Shown here in pieces: positions 11,908 through 22,911 of a stretch of 64,000 nucleotides of DNA (positions within the stretch are counted from its first letter, which is position 1; every line of letters begins with the position of its first letter). The notes under the pieces were generated by a model. It did no database searches, was not told the origin of the DNA, and was given only the letters and a program-made list of their open reading frames with translations. The stretch is from Gentiana macrophylla (Eukaryota > Streptophyta > Magnoliopsida > Gentianales > Gentianaceae): positions 1 to 64,000 of the forward strand of contig JAOBSW010000864.1 in the NCBI GenBank assembly GCA_026214975.1. The letters run 5' to 3'. The position numbers and the translations under genes were made by a program.

Positions 11908-13018
11908 TTGGAGGATAAGGTGGCGGGTGTGACGGAGGAAGTGATGGAAATGGGAAGAGGAAAGAGGACATTCCCCAATTCCGGGTATAGGGAGTTTGTG
12001 ACGCATATGATCGTGGAAAAGAATAGTCCATCCGAGCATTCATCTCCTTCATCGGCTTCCTCGGGTACTCCTTATCCTCTTTCACATTTTGTTGATTATG
12101 AACGGTTTTCTAATAAGCATCACAAGTATATGGTAGCTATTACTGAAGGTAACCCTCCATTAAATTTTAAAGAAGCTGTGAAACATGAGGGATGGATGTA
12201 GGCTATGGCCAAGGGATTCGAGCTTTGGAAGATCAAAGAACATGGGACCTGCAGCCTTTGCCCCCTGGGAAGGATCTCAGGAGTAAATAGGTATATACCG
12301 AGAAATATGATGAACATGGGAATTTACAACGCTTGAACACAAGGTTGGTGGCTTTTGGGCACCATCGGTAGAGGTATAGACTATAATGAGACGCTTGCTC
12401 CAATAGAAAAGATGGTCATGGTCCGTGAGTTTTTAGTGTGGCTGCAATAAACAAAGTTGGGGTATCCATCAGATGGATGTCCATAATGCCTTTTTGCATG
12501 GCGACTTGCATGAGGAAATTTACATGAAGATTCCTCTAGGTTTTGAGAGACGTGACTTGGTATGTCAGATGAGGAAGTCTCTATATGGCTTGAAACAGCA
12601 CCGTGATGTTGGTTTGACAAGTCGGCCTCCGCCTTGAAAGACTATGGTTTCCCGCAAATCCTATTATGATTATTCTTTATTTGTTTTGAATAGAGATGGC
12701 ATTCAACTTAATGTTCCTATTTACGTGGCTTACATGATTATTTCCGAAATAATAAAGCTTTCATGGCTATTTTAAAGAATATTTCGGGAAGTGTTTCAAG
12801 ATGAAAGGATAGGGGGTGCTAAAATGCTTTCTTGCTTTGGAGGTTGCTCAAAATAAACAAGGTATTTTTTTTAAACCAACGTAAATATGCTCTGGATATT
12901 ATTCATGAAGCTGGATTAATTGGTGCCAAACCAACTTATTTTCCTATCTAACGGAATCATGAGTTCGCATTAGCCAAGCTAGGGTGCTTTGTTGGTAGAT
13001 CCTGAAAATTATTGAAGA
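11908..13018 (+). pseudogene. Copia reverse transcriptase (broken)
   Basis: The 11908-12201 frame ends in a linker followed by the RT N-terminal block (ITEGNPPLNFKEAVKHEGWM). Further on, QMDVHNAFLHGDLHEE-type codons (about 12471-12515) and a KSLYGLKQ block (about 12575) can be read in changing frames, then PTYFPI-like codons before 12950. The YVDD catalytic box falls in a badly frameshifted part near 12720-12740 and is not intact. Confidence 0.75.
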
Positions 13019-13681
13019 TTGATTGGTCGTCTTATTTATCTTGGCATGACCTGGCCTGACTTGACTTACTCCCTTCATATGTTATCTCAGTTTATGCAGG
13101 CTAATCGGGTTGGGCATTGGGATGTTGTTGTACGGGTCCTGCGTTACCTCAAGAAAATTATGGGCCAGGGAATTATCTTGCGGTCTAATTGCTCTTTAAT
13201 CCTTGAAGGATGGTGTGACTCTGATTGGGCTAGTTGTCCTTTGACTCATGTATCTCTGAGCAGTTGGTTTGTGTTTCTTGGTCTCTCTCCTGTCTTCTGG
13301 AAATCAAAGAAGCAAGTCACGGTGTCTCGCTCTCACCGCTGAGCGTAATATCGGTCTATGGACTCTCTTACGTGTGAGTTGAAGTGGCTCAAGAAGCTAC
13401 TTGAAGATCTTAGGGTGCGGAATCCTCTAGGCATTTGACTGTTTTGTGACAGTCAATTGGCGTTGTACATTGCGCAGAATCCGGTGTTCCACGAGCGCAC
13501 AAAATATATTGAGGTAGATTGTCATTTCGTGCACGATGCCATCACTGATGGTTTGATTGTCCCATCTTATATTCCTACGAAAGTGCAGTTGGCGGATTTT
13601 TTTATAAAGGCTTTAGGGAAACAACAGTTTGAGTTTCTTTTGTACAAGTTGAGCATTTGTGACCTCTATGCTCCACATTGA
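13019..13681 (+). pseudogene. Copia RNase H (broken)
   Basis: Frame 13019-13342 has LIGRLIYLGMTWPDLTYS and ILEGWCDSDWASCP, the classic Copia connection and RNase H start with catalytic Asp. A short frameshift follows, and frame 13457-13681 has [20 protein letters not shown] and the C-terminal [20 protein letters not shown], stopping at TGA just before a GAGGGGAG polypurine tract. Confidence 0.85.
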
Positions 13682-13687
13682 GGGGAG

Positions 13688-13857
13688 TATTACGATATAT
13701 GATGTGTTTTATAGTGAATTTTGTAATTATTCTAGAAGGGTAATTTGGAGATTATACATAGTGGGCAATGCCCTGGACATTGACTATATATAATCTACAC
13801 TTGTGATCAATGAAAGACATGGAAAATTTCCCCAAAAATCTTTTCAAATCCTATGTA
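13688..13857 (+). repeat. Short 3' LTR of the Copia element
   Basis: It begins TATTACGATATATG directly after the polypurine tract GAGGGGAG (the expected TG is TA, one substitution). It contains a TATA-like tgactatatataatc near 13791-13805. Its right boundary is set by the start of the P450-derived duplication at about 13858; the final bases may be lost. Confidence 0.6.
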
Positions 13858-14797
13858 TGCGATTAGATCAAAGATCAAGTGATTAAATACGGATAAGATG
13901 AAAGTATAGAGACTCGTGTTGATAACGTGTTATAAAACTTAAATAACAGTGAAAGAAAGTAAAATGACATAAAGATGAAAGACAAGAAAATTAAGAAGCA
14001 TCAGTAATGGTTGTATCTCATTATTCATAGGTAGAGAGGCGTATTTATAGTACAATTTAGAATGTAAACACAATAACCGATTGAAATCATAATCTATAGA
14101 AATCAATCAGTATTAATTGAGAATCACTCAATTATATTATTCCATAATATCGCTCACTTATTCCATAATACCCTTAACGAATACACTAAAGATGAGCAAT
14201 GGTAGCAAGGGGCAAAGTCGGAATCAAACAAAGTTCTTTTAACGGTGGGCATGTTATTCCGCAGATTTCTGTGATATCCAAATCTTCTGGATGCATACTC
14301 CTAGGGAGATTCCAGTCGAAATGATAGAGCAATAGAGCTAAGGGCAATTGTATATTTGATACACCAAATGCCAATCCTGGACAAATTTTTCTTCTTCAAC
14401 CAAATGGTATATATTCGAAATAGTTTCCAAAGAAATCCACGTTACTGTTCTGAAATCTCTCAGGGACGAACTCATCTGGATCTTGCCAATACTCGAGGTC
14501 TCTTCTGATAGCCCAAGCATTGACGATAACCTTGGTCTTGTTTGGGATATAATATCCATCAATGATACAATCCTCCCTTGATTCTCTTGGAATATTCAAT
14601 GGGGTTAGAGGGTGTAACCGTATGGTTTCTTTAATTATTAAATTTAGGTACTCCAATCCTTGGAACTTGGCTTCATCTTCTGTGGATTCTTCTCCTTTAA
14701 ATGCTTGCCTTATTTCACTTTGTGCCTTTTCCATCACTTGAGGATTTCTCATCATCTCTATCATAGCCCATATTGTTGTTGCAGATGAAGTTTCAAT
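13858..14797 (-). pseudogene. Duplicated 3' end of the CYP71-type P450 gene
   Basis: Near-copy of 43434-44410: about 330 bp of 3' flank plus almost all of exon 2 of the P450 gene further right, in the same orientation. The K-helix (KETIRLHPLTPLN, with ExxR) and PERF-type segment ([13 protein letters not shown]) are readable. The heme-binding loop is destroyed near 14386-14396: after YIPFG a small indel gives a stop, and the reading resumes as CPGLAFG-like sequence in another frame. The copy ends near 14797, just short of the exon 2 start, so it has no intron, exon 1 or promoter. The C-terminal tail (frame 14374-14186) still ends ATIAHL as in the parent. Confidence 0.9.
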
Positions 14798-15544
14798 CTG
14801 CAACAGATTCTTCCTTATTTATATTAAAGTCTAATGCTATAAAAGTGCTTAGGGGGTCACCCAGTATCTACAGAAGTGCTATAGGGGGTTTGAAATAACT
14901 TACCTGCACCAGACCAGACTTGGCATAAGTTAATTATCTAAGTCAGTTCATGCAAAAGCCTACACAGCTACACTGGTATGCTCTGAAGAAGCTACTTAGG
15001 TTTGTGAAGGGTATTCTACACTACGGTTTATTGTTTAAAGCAAATGGACAATACAGTTAACAGGTTTTTGTGATGTTGATTGGGCCTGCTATCCAGCAGA
15101 TAGGAAATCATTTGGTTGATAGTGTGTTTATTTTGGAGGATCACTAGTTTCTTGGAGTCCAAAGAAACATAATGTTGTTTCCAGTTCTAGTGCTGAATTT
15201 GAGTATATCACTGGCTAACTTGTCTTCAGAAATGGTATGGATCAGACACTTGCTGATAGAAATGGGAGTCAACTTGCCTTCAGTTCCAGTGGCCTGGTGA
15301 GACAACTTGAGTGCAACTTATTTAGCTCAGAATCCTGTGTTCCATTCTAGAACCAAACATATTGAAGTAGATATTCACTATGACAGGAATCAGGTTCTAA
15401 ACAAGCAACTTTCGGTGTAGTTTGTCCCTTCCTCTATGCAGATAGCATATTCTCTCACCAAAGCCTTGACTCGGGCCTCAAGCTGTGACATTTCAAGGCC
15501 AAACTAAATGTAGTACATGTCTCTACCTTTAGTTTGAGGTGGAG
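14798..15544 (+). pseudogene. Copia RT end and RNase H remnant
   Basis: From about 14865 the plus strand carries a degenerate Copia 3' pol: a YLTCTRPDLA-type block (about 14900), [19 protein letters not shown] (about 14938-14995), FCDVDWACYPADRKSFG and SLVSWSPKKHNVVSSSSAEFEY (up to about 15210), then NPVF/RTKHIE-type codons (about 15330-15370). Several in-frame stops and shifts. It ends at a polypurine tract TTTGAGGTGGAG immediately before the LTR. Confidence 0.75.
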
Positions 15545-15765
15545 TGTTAAGAAATAGAGTTAATATTTAGATGTGTTACAAGTGTCACACTGCGGGGTTG
15601 ACACTTGTCCTTATGATGTGTAACCATGTGTTGTTGTTGTGTGTAACCACTAGTTGTAATACCACCATAAATGTATCAGACAGGTTGCTATAAAGAGTGA
15701 AGAAAATCTATTAAAAGATTCTGTTATCCAAAATGTATTAACATCTTTCTTTCATTAACTTCATT
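15545..15765 (+). repeat. Short Copia 3' LTR
   Basis: It starts TGTTAAGAAATAGAG after the polypurine tract. A TATA-like gctataaagag lies near 15690. The right end is placed at aacttca (about 15765) by the TG..CA rule and is approximate. There is no second LTR in the window. Confidence 0.5.
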
Positions 15766-15852
15766 TGTTTAGTAGAACAATTCATAGGGTAGGAATAAGG
15801 CTTGAGTGCCAACTTGATTATCTTTAAGATATTTGTATTACTTTATTATTTA

Positions 15853-16189
15853 GGATAATTAGGGATAATGACACAATCTGGAATATTTTTAAGTAACAGG
15901 ACAACTACATATTTTTTTATAGGGAGAAGGACAACTGCATAATTTTTATAGCGAGAAGGACAAACAGTGAATCCCGAAATCAATGAATTTCGACAGTGAA
16001 ATTCGACAGTGAATACCGAAAATCAGAGACTTTCGACAATGAATTTTGAAAATTAGTGAATTTCGACAGTGAATTTCGGCACTGAATTTCGACAGTGGAT
16101 AAATAGTTTTGTCCTTTATGCAAAAGTTTCAAAAGACTGTCCTTCTACTCAATTGATGAAATATTTCTATCCTTCTCCCTCATTCCCCC
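15853..16189. mobile_element. Mutator-type MITE, copy 1
   Basis: A unit of about 337 bp with imperfect inverted ends: GGATAATTAGGGATAATGAC at the left, and GTCC...CTCCCTCATTCCCCC at the right, whose complement begins GGGGGAATGAGGGAG. It is flanked by TTATTATTTA (15843-15852) and ATATTATTTT (16190-16199), a 10-bp imperfect target duplication. The interior is made of diverged copies of a word like CAGTGAATTTCGA. No coding capacity. TIR plus 9-10 bp duplications points to the Mutator superfamily. Confidence 0.75.
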
Positions 16190-16199
16190 ATATTATTTT

Positions 16200-16548
16200 G
16201 GGAAATTAGGGATAAGGACACAATCTGGAATATTTTTATATAACAGGATAGCTACATATTTTTTAAAGGGAGAAGGACAACTGCATAGTTTTTATAGCGA
16301 GAAGGACAAACAGTGAATCCCGAAAATCAGTGAATCTCCCCAGTGAATCACGAAAACAGTGAATTTCGACAGTGAATTTCGACAATGAATTTTGAAAATT
16401 AGTGAATTTCGACATTGAATTTCGCGATGAATTTAAGCAATGAATTTCGGATTGATAAATAAATAGTTTGTCCTTTATGCAAAAGTTTCAAAAGACTGTC
16501 CTTCTACTCAATTGATGAAATATTTATGTCCTTCTCCCTCATTCCCCC
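16200..16548. mobile_element. Mutator-type MITE, copy 2 (tandem)
   Basis: Same orientation and structure as the unit directly to its left, sharing the middle ATATTATTTT; the right flank is TTATTATTTT (16549-16558), 9 of 10 matching. The two copies therefore stand as element-TSD-element-TSD. The interior again has tandem variants of a GTGAATTTCGAC word. Confidence 0.75.
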
Positions 16549-16558
16549 TTATTATTTT

Positions 16559-17137
16559 GGGTTTACAGTTAGCAGCAGTTGTTTTATTGTGGATTTTTAC
16601 GAAAGGGCCAGTTCAATAGTTAAACTGCATCAACGTGAGGCGAGCTGTGGTGGCAGTATGACCAGTCTTTGTTGTTCTGGTATCGAGCAGGTTATCGGTT
16701 TCTTTTGCTTCTATGTTTTTTTTGCACAATTTCAGTAACTTTAGTAAGCAAGATGACGTGTCTTTTAAGCATCACATACTTGTTCCGGTTGTGAGCTCGA
16801 CTTCTGGAACAGGTACAACTCCGATCTAGTCAATTGCTCAGTCCCTGGTACATGTCATTTAAAATTCACATCGATCCAGTAGTTATTTTCTTACAGCACC
16901 ACGGTGTTATTATCGTAACATCGCTCGGAAACCAATTGTTTAACAGAAAATCTATTTTTAACTCTAGAATCGATTTAAGGAAAATTTTAATGTGAAGCAT
17001 CGACAACACGGATATGTACCACAAAAAAACATATGAAGGTATCTAAATTTGTACGGCTATAATGTGAAAACACATAAAAAAAATCTAAGGTAATACTATG
17101 GCCACAACCATTCAGAAACAACGAGTGATATAAATGT
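16559..17137. other. Intergenic, nothing recognised
   Basis: No domain or repeat was recognised between the MITE pair and the Tekay LTR. A 70-codon frame at 16526-16738 begins inside the MITE end and is judged chance. Confidence 0.5.
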
Positions 17138-17441
17138 TGTAACACCCCGTTCCCGGATACCAAGTCCTTACCGAATTAGAGCGTTCAGCACGCACGTATA
17201 ATATAAAATAAATTATATATTATCGTAAGCCTCTACTACGTCGTATCAATTTTCGCATTACGGAAGCTAAAAGACTCGGATTTTTCTTTTTTTCGTACAA
17301 GATGAGAATAGAAACACAACCATTCTAAAGATAGAAAAGATATCTTACAACAACGAACTTCAAGTCTTACAACCGTACGATGTTCCAAGAAAGGAAAGAA
17401 ATACAACAAGTATCTTACAAGAAAATGTCAAGAAATACAAC
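17138..17441 (-). repeat. Tekay 3' LTR, outer part
   Basis: The first 130 bp match 31790-31915 of the right LTR (shared phrases such as attatatatta.cgtaag and ctctactacgtcgtatc). The remainder continues at 24720 after the nested element. Confidence 0.85.
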
Positions 17442-19250
17442 TGATGACGGTCAAATTGTACCCGTAAAAGTCCTCAGCGTTGACCTTAAATCGAGATTAA
17501 TAATGTATATTTCATATTAAATCACTCGTTTATATTTATTATTTAATGTTAAGTGATTATTAATATGATATTTGGTATTTAATTGTTTTTATTATTTAAA
17601 GCCGATTTATTGTGCGATAATTATTGATTTTGCGAGATCACAACAAATCGAGAGGATTAATGTCATTCAATCAATTATCTCAAGATAAGGAAGGAAGAAA
17701 CTTCGGAGCATTAAGTGGAAGATTAATCGGATCAACATGCAAGCGTGCGATGGGGAACAAGCTAGATTTAAGAAAATGTGTTAAACATGCAAACTTAGGT
17801 TCGGTCGGCCGAGCCTATAGCTTCGAGTCGACCGAGTGCGACTCTTGGTTGACCGAGCCTTAGGTTTGGGTCGGTTTCCGGCTTATATCGTGCTTATCTT
17901 CTAGAACCACCCTAAGTCGGCAAAAACCTCTATATAAGCAAGCAGCTACGAGAATTGTAAGACACACCAACATATACCTTAGAATATCGTTCAATAAAAT
18001 CACTCTATTCATATCTTGATTCAATGTAGTTTATTGAGGTGTTTCAAACAATTTAAGGGCTGCATTATGTAAGCCTTTATTTTCTGTTTCTTTTCTTTTA
18101 AGTAATTAATCCCTCCCAATTATGTTTTATTGTTTGAGTTAGTTAATTCATAGCTAGATGATGTAGATCTAGGTTATGTCGTTATGGATGTGGCGAAGCC
18201 TTGTCTATGAGGATCCCATAACCTACGTCATACACTTAGTATTTATTTATGAATCTACTTGATTTAATTAATGCGTATCTATGTTAGTTTATATGAATCT
18301 TGTGCAATTCTTGTTTAACTGCATTACGTATGATGAAACGGCTGAGAGATATGTTCAGGGGATGTAATCTGGGGGCGAAATTGATTCGGGTGACCGAATG
18401 AGTTCACTCGGTCGACCGAGCCCACCTATTCGGTCGACCGAGCCCTGTTTTATCCGTTAAATAGCCACGTCTTTATGGTTAGGTTAACTTAGTAGAATTT
18501 ATCATCTCAGTAGGTATGGCTACGGCTACGTTGCTCGTCTGTTTTAATTAGCGTATGATTAGGAAATACCAATATAGGGCTCTTAGGTTGGCTCATGAAT
18601 GATCTTCCGGGACTTTCAGCGAGATCTAGGTAGGTTTTGTATTTGGGAATTGAGCTCACCTAGTTATACGTAAATCGTAGATTAACATGAGACCGTGCAG
18701 GTAATTGTTAATAGGATAGAGACTGATGCGATCGTTTAGGAAGTACGCCTAACCACAGGAATGTTGCCTAGACGAGGTGTACGATTAATATCGGCATCCT
18801 TAGTGTCGTAAGCGTGCAAGTTATATGAGATGGATACCCAAAAGGTGAAGTCACGTAATGTAGCACAGTGATCTAGCGATCTAACGGGTGCTAAGTCAAG
18901 TTAAAGAGGATGACTCCCGTAGCCAATCTAAGATAGATACAAATGGATTGACAGTTAATAAGTTCAGTTTATTATATAAGTTATCTAGGTCCAAACGATA
19001 AAGACTATAATTGGGGAGGTTAATTACAGTGTGTCGAGTCGTGTCTTTACCTTTCTTGTCTTATGTTGGTCGTAGACCGCCTCTATGTCCTTGACATGTT
19101 TAATTAATTGTTTGTATATAAGATGATCCACAAATGGTTCCCTGTGGGATCGACCTTGATTCACTATAGCTATACTACGATGGGCCTAGTCCTCTTGCTA
19201 GTATTGGTTTATGGTGGTCAAGTATATTATAACCTGATTGACCCCGATCA
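17442..19250 (+). repeat. 5' LTR of the non-autonomous Athila-like element
   Basis: A TATA box (tctatataagc, 17929-17938) is preceded by three diverged CGGTCGACCGAG-type palindromes at 17800-17860. More of the same lie at 18407-18443, including the perfect CTCGGTCGACCGAG at 18407-18420. It ends CCCCGATCA. Confidence 0.9.
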
Positions 19251-19256
19251 AGTTTT

Positions 19257-19274
19257 TCGTGCCGTTGCCGGGGA
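19257..19274 (+). other. Primer binding site, tRNA-Asp type
   Basis: TCGTGCCGTTGCCGGGGA, 6 bp after the 5' LTR, differs at two bases from the TGGCGCCGTTGCCGGGGA complement of plant tRNA-Asp used by Athila elements. Confidence 0.8.
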
Positions 19275-22200
19275 ACCAACGGTCAATTTTATATATAAAT
19301 AATTTTTATTCATGTGGAGTTTTATTTTGAAGTGCTGTTTTTACGTTTTGAGTCCCTGCGGTTTATGCTTTCTGTGCGAAAATTCAGATTCTTAAAATAA
19401 AAAAAAATAAAAAAATATATATTTATTCGATTCGATCGAGAGACCTCATTCGGTCGACCGCGAATTTATAATTTATTTTTTGTTTTGTTCTTGTTCATTA
19501 CTGTTTAAGCGATTTACGATTTGTGTTTTTGAGTGCGGAATTTGGCGTGTACATTTATCCCCGTATGTTTAATCCGTAAGTTTGATAGCGGCATAGGAGA
19601 CCATGTTAAAATCGATCTACACGGTCTGCATTTTGTTTTTCTTACATTTGCGAAACCAGGAAGCAATAATCAAAGTCAATAATTTTTATGGTATTTGAGA
19701 AAATAACCCAGCAAACATGTGGAGCTACGAATCTAAGATGGGAAAAGCGATGGAAGCAATACCATTAAAGCACAAAGATGGCTCCGAAAAAATCTTAAAG
19801 GCTTAAATTCTTCGTGGTACAATGTTGAAGGCAAGGTACTACTTTTTTTTCTTATGTTTTACTACCTTTTGGTTTTTGAGCATAAGTTAGCCTATACATG
19901 AACCTTAGTATGAATTTTAGCCCGGAGTTGGTTTGTAAGATTAATTTTATTAGTGTCGAAGGTTTTGACCTATATCTATCTCATCTACAGGGTGTAAGGA
20001 AACATGTAGTCGTTGAAAGGAAGCGGTGAATAAAGAATTCCTCGTAGTTACTGTTAAAATATCTTTGTCCTATGCATAAGATTTAGCCTCACTGCCAGGG
20101 AGCAACAAATTGTGTAGTTTAAGCATTCACAATCTAAAGAAGACATTGAGTTTTGAGAGAGCATAATGAAGCTGACATTATAGAGGATGTGATTAAAATG
20201 GGTCCCTAGGACTAAATCTCCTTAGAATTCACTAATTCTAAAAGCGAGAGAAATTTGAGGTAAGAGCTTTGTATAAAGGCTATGGATAAATGTCGTTTCC
20301 TAGGTCTCACAACCAAGGGAAGGGTATTAATCCGCAAAAGCGACAAGCCACCTCTAATAGTGCTCAGAGGGTCAAAGTCTGGCGATCCAAGAATGATAAC
20401 TGACAAGGATAATCTTTGGAAAGTCGAGCTGAGGACTTTAAACTCAGAACTACTTCTTTAAAACCCTTAGGACTTCTTTTTAGGATTTTAGGTTTTTCCT
20501 TCTTTGAGTCCAATAAGAGTAACGTGACATATGTTGAGGTTTTTTTATTTTGCCGTGTTCCGATAGCCATTGGGCTAAGGATGTGCAAAACTTTTTTACT
20601 CAATATAGGCCACGTGAAATAGAGTTCCGTAGGAGAGTCGAGAAATTGCTAAAGAAAAAGAAATTTAGCAATCAACCTTAAGATGGAAGCATTAAGAGAG
20701 CTTGAGAATTACTGAAAATGTAACAGAGAATGATTGGTGCGAACAAGAACAATTTTGGTCAACTTCCAAAATCTTTTAGAATGGTGATCCAAGTGAAAAT
20801 TCAAAGTGGTGCGCAATTCATTCTGCAACTACCCTTATCCTTTCATTTATACCTTTTCACCCTTCAACCTTTTCTATCCTCTCACCAATCTGCCCCAACA
20901 GTTCACATTTCTAACCATTCTTTCATCGCCTCTCTTTCTTTCCATCTGTTTCACTCTCCCACCCAATCTCAATGCCTTAACCATTTTCAACTCACCCATA
21001 AACACAATTTCTTACCCACCCTTTATCTTTTCTTCCCAACCTTATGTGTGTATCTTTCTAAACCCATCATACTCTCAACCTCCATTTTGGTTACAAAATA
21101 CCTTTGTGTTCATGGAATTTGAAATATTGCTCAGCTTTAATGATTATCTTTTATCATTTTGATTTTCATGATCCTAGTTGGGGTAAGTGTAGCTCTGACC
21201 CTAGCTAGATTTTAAAGGTTTTTGGTTCGATCAAAGTACAACTTATCTTTCTACCGGAAGTTTTAAATTTTCACACTTTTCCGCCTATTCCGGCATTTCT
21301 AGATGATAAGTTTTGTTCTGAACTATCACACCGATCCGACCTTGTTGATGACGGTTATGACTTTTACGTGATACATTGGGTTATTAGTAATTTCGAGGAG
21401 TAGCTACATCTCCCTAAGTTGTTGATATCCAATGCAAGCGAGAAGTTTCTGCGCTAAGTATTCAATTTTATCTTTCGCCTATAGGTCGCATTGAATCTGT
21501 TATACCTTACCAAGTTTCTCTTTTATACTGGAATGCCTACATAGTGAGCCAGTCACCCTCGTGTTTTCCCACTTGGGGTTATGCTTTTTGATCTTTGTCT
21601 TCTCCACCCGGTTTTAAGAATATTTAGGCGGTGGAGGTTGTAGATGAAGACTACCATCTTTAGTTGCTTGTTTATTTTTCTTTCTATTTTAGTATTTTTC
21701 TTGTCATTGGTTGTATGAAATAAAGTGGCTTAAAATGTTTTTCGGTATTCATACCTAATTACTGCCACATTATTCTATAACTTCCATAGACATGGTGTTA
21801 TTCACGGTTTTAGTGGAGTTTGTGCTTATACTGAGTTTTCACTTGCTTCTCCACAACGTCTTGACATTTACTCGATATTGTTCCTTTACTTGAGAGCCGT
21901 TTCCAGAGCTAAGTCTTTTTCTTAAATTCTCATTTATTTTTGTCATTGAGGACAATGCCATGTTTAAGTGGGGGGTAGGAGACTTAGCCATGTTATGTTA
22001 TAATGAAATTTGAATGAAACGGTAGGAAAATTGAAAATTTGAATAAATACCATATTATTTATCTCGTACCCTTAGAATTGTGAGTTCTTAGCTAAGAATT
22101 GATAGGAAAGGAACCAAGTTTCATGAGTACGTGATCATATTATACTTATGTTAAGTAAATTTAAGGATATTCATGCCCGTTTTTGCGAGTAGTTATTTAT

Positions 22201-22911
22201 TATTCGATTACTCAATCTGTGAATCGAGTATACCGCGCTTATCATAATAACTGAAGAAATTATGTGTACATTGCATAGATGATTGGTTATGTAGACTTAG
22301 TGTCGATACTTATTGGCTGATGCATTCTTATCTTTTAGCCATTAAAGCAGAGTAAGAAGCTTGAGACGTACCTGTGTTTTAGCAAAATGTTAGACACTGG
22401 GCTTGTAGTAACATTACCAAAGTAGCCCCGCGCTTGTGGTAATATTCGATGCTATGCATGATCTAAGATAGGGGGATACTTTAAAAAGTTTTCTTCCTTG
22501 AGATTAATAGTATTTGAAAAATATGAAGATATGAAAAAATATTCAATTCTTTAAGAGGCTTTGAGTAGTACTCGGTCTCCAAGTCCAAAATCCCTATAGA
22601 TACGCTCTTGCTTATTGCTCTAGTGCTCACAACCATTGCGAGGCATAAGAAGTATGAATCTTTGAGGTTGGTAGGTTGAGATTGCGAAGTTAGCATAAAC
22701 TACGATCTTGCCACGAATATATAAAACTAAATGCACATGCACACATCACTTGATTCATAGTCGGTAGTGAATAATGGATATCTTATGAGCATGACTAGTA
22801 TGAGTTGACTTGAGTTTCTTGTGTAAGTATGATTTGACCATAGAAAATGTTGTCTTGAGGAATGACTTATTGATGCTTTGTTGGGACGATCAAAGTCTAA
22901 GTGAGGGTAGT
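19275..22911 (+). other. Non-coding interior of the Athila-like element
   Basis: No gag or pol motif in any frame. A T/C-rich stretch (about 20800-21160) opens two overlapping frames that look like composition artefacts. At 21955-21985 a phrase gaggacaatgccatg followed by taagtggggggtagg is the kind of purine-rich tail seen after pol in Athila elements (the counterpart is near 59575). The polypurine tract gtgagggtagt ends at 22911. Confidence 0.7.

Larger units (their letters stand above)
10851..13857 (+). mobile_element. Decayed Copia element, plus strand, with short 3' LTR
   Basis: Domain order pre-integrase, integrase, reverse transcriptase, RNase H, polypurine tract, short LTR: the Ty1/Copia order (integrase before RT). 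The approximately 170-bp LTR suggests the Ale-like short-LTR group. Gag and the 5' LTR are absent, with the left side cut at the CACTA end. Frameshifts and stops occur every few hundred bases. The right end abuts the duplicated P450 3' region. Confidence 0.85.

Noticed and set aside
11640..12085. Minus-strand frames rich in Pro and Ser
   Set aside because: Shadows of the plus-strand Copia integrase/RT linker.
15960..16450. Short regularly spaced repeats that could suggest a CRISPR array
   Set aside because: Units are diverged and directly adjoining without unique spacers, lie inside a MITE, and the genome is eukaryotic.
20730..21162. Two overlapping plus-strand frames rich in Phe, Ser, Leu and His
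   Set aside because: Typical of T/C-rich non-coding DNA; no motif, and inside the non-coding interior of the Athila-like element.
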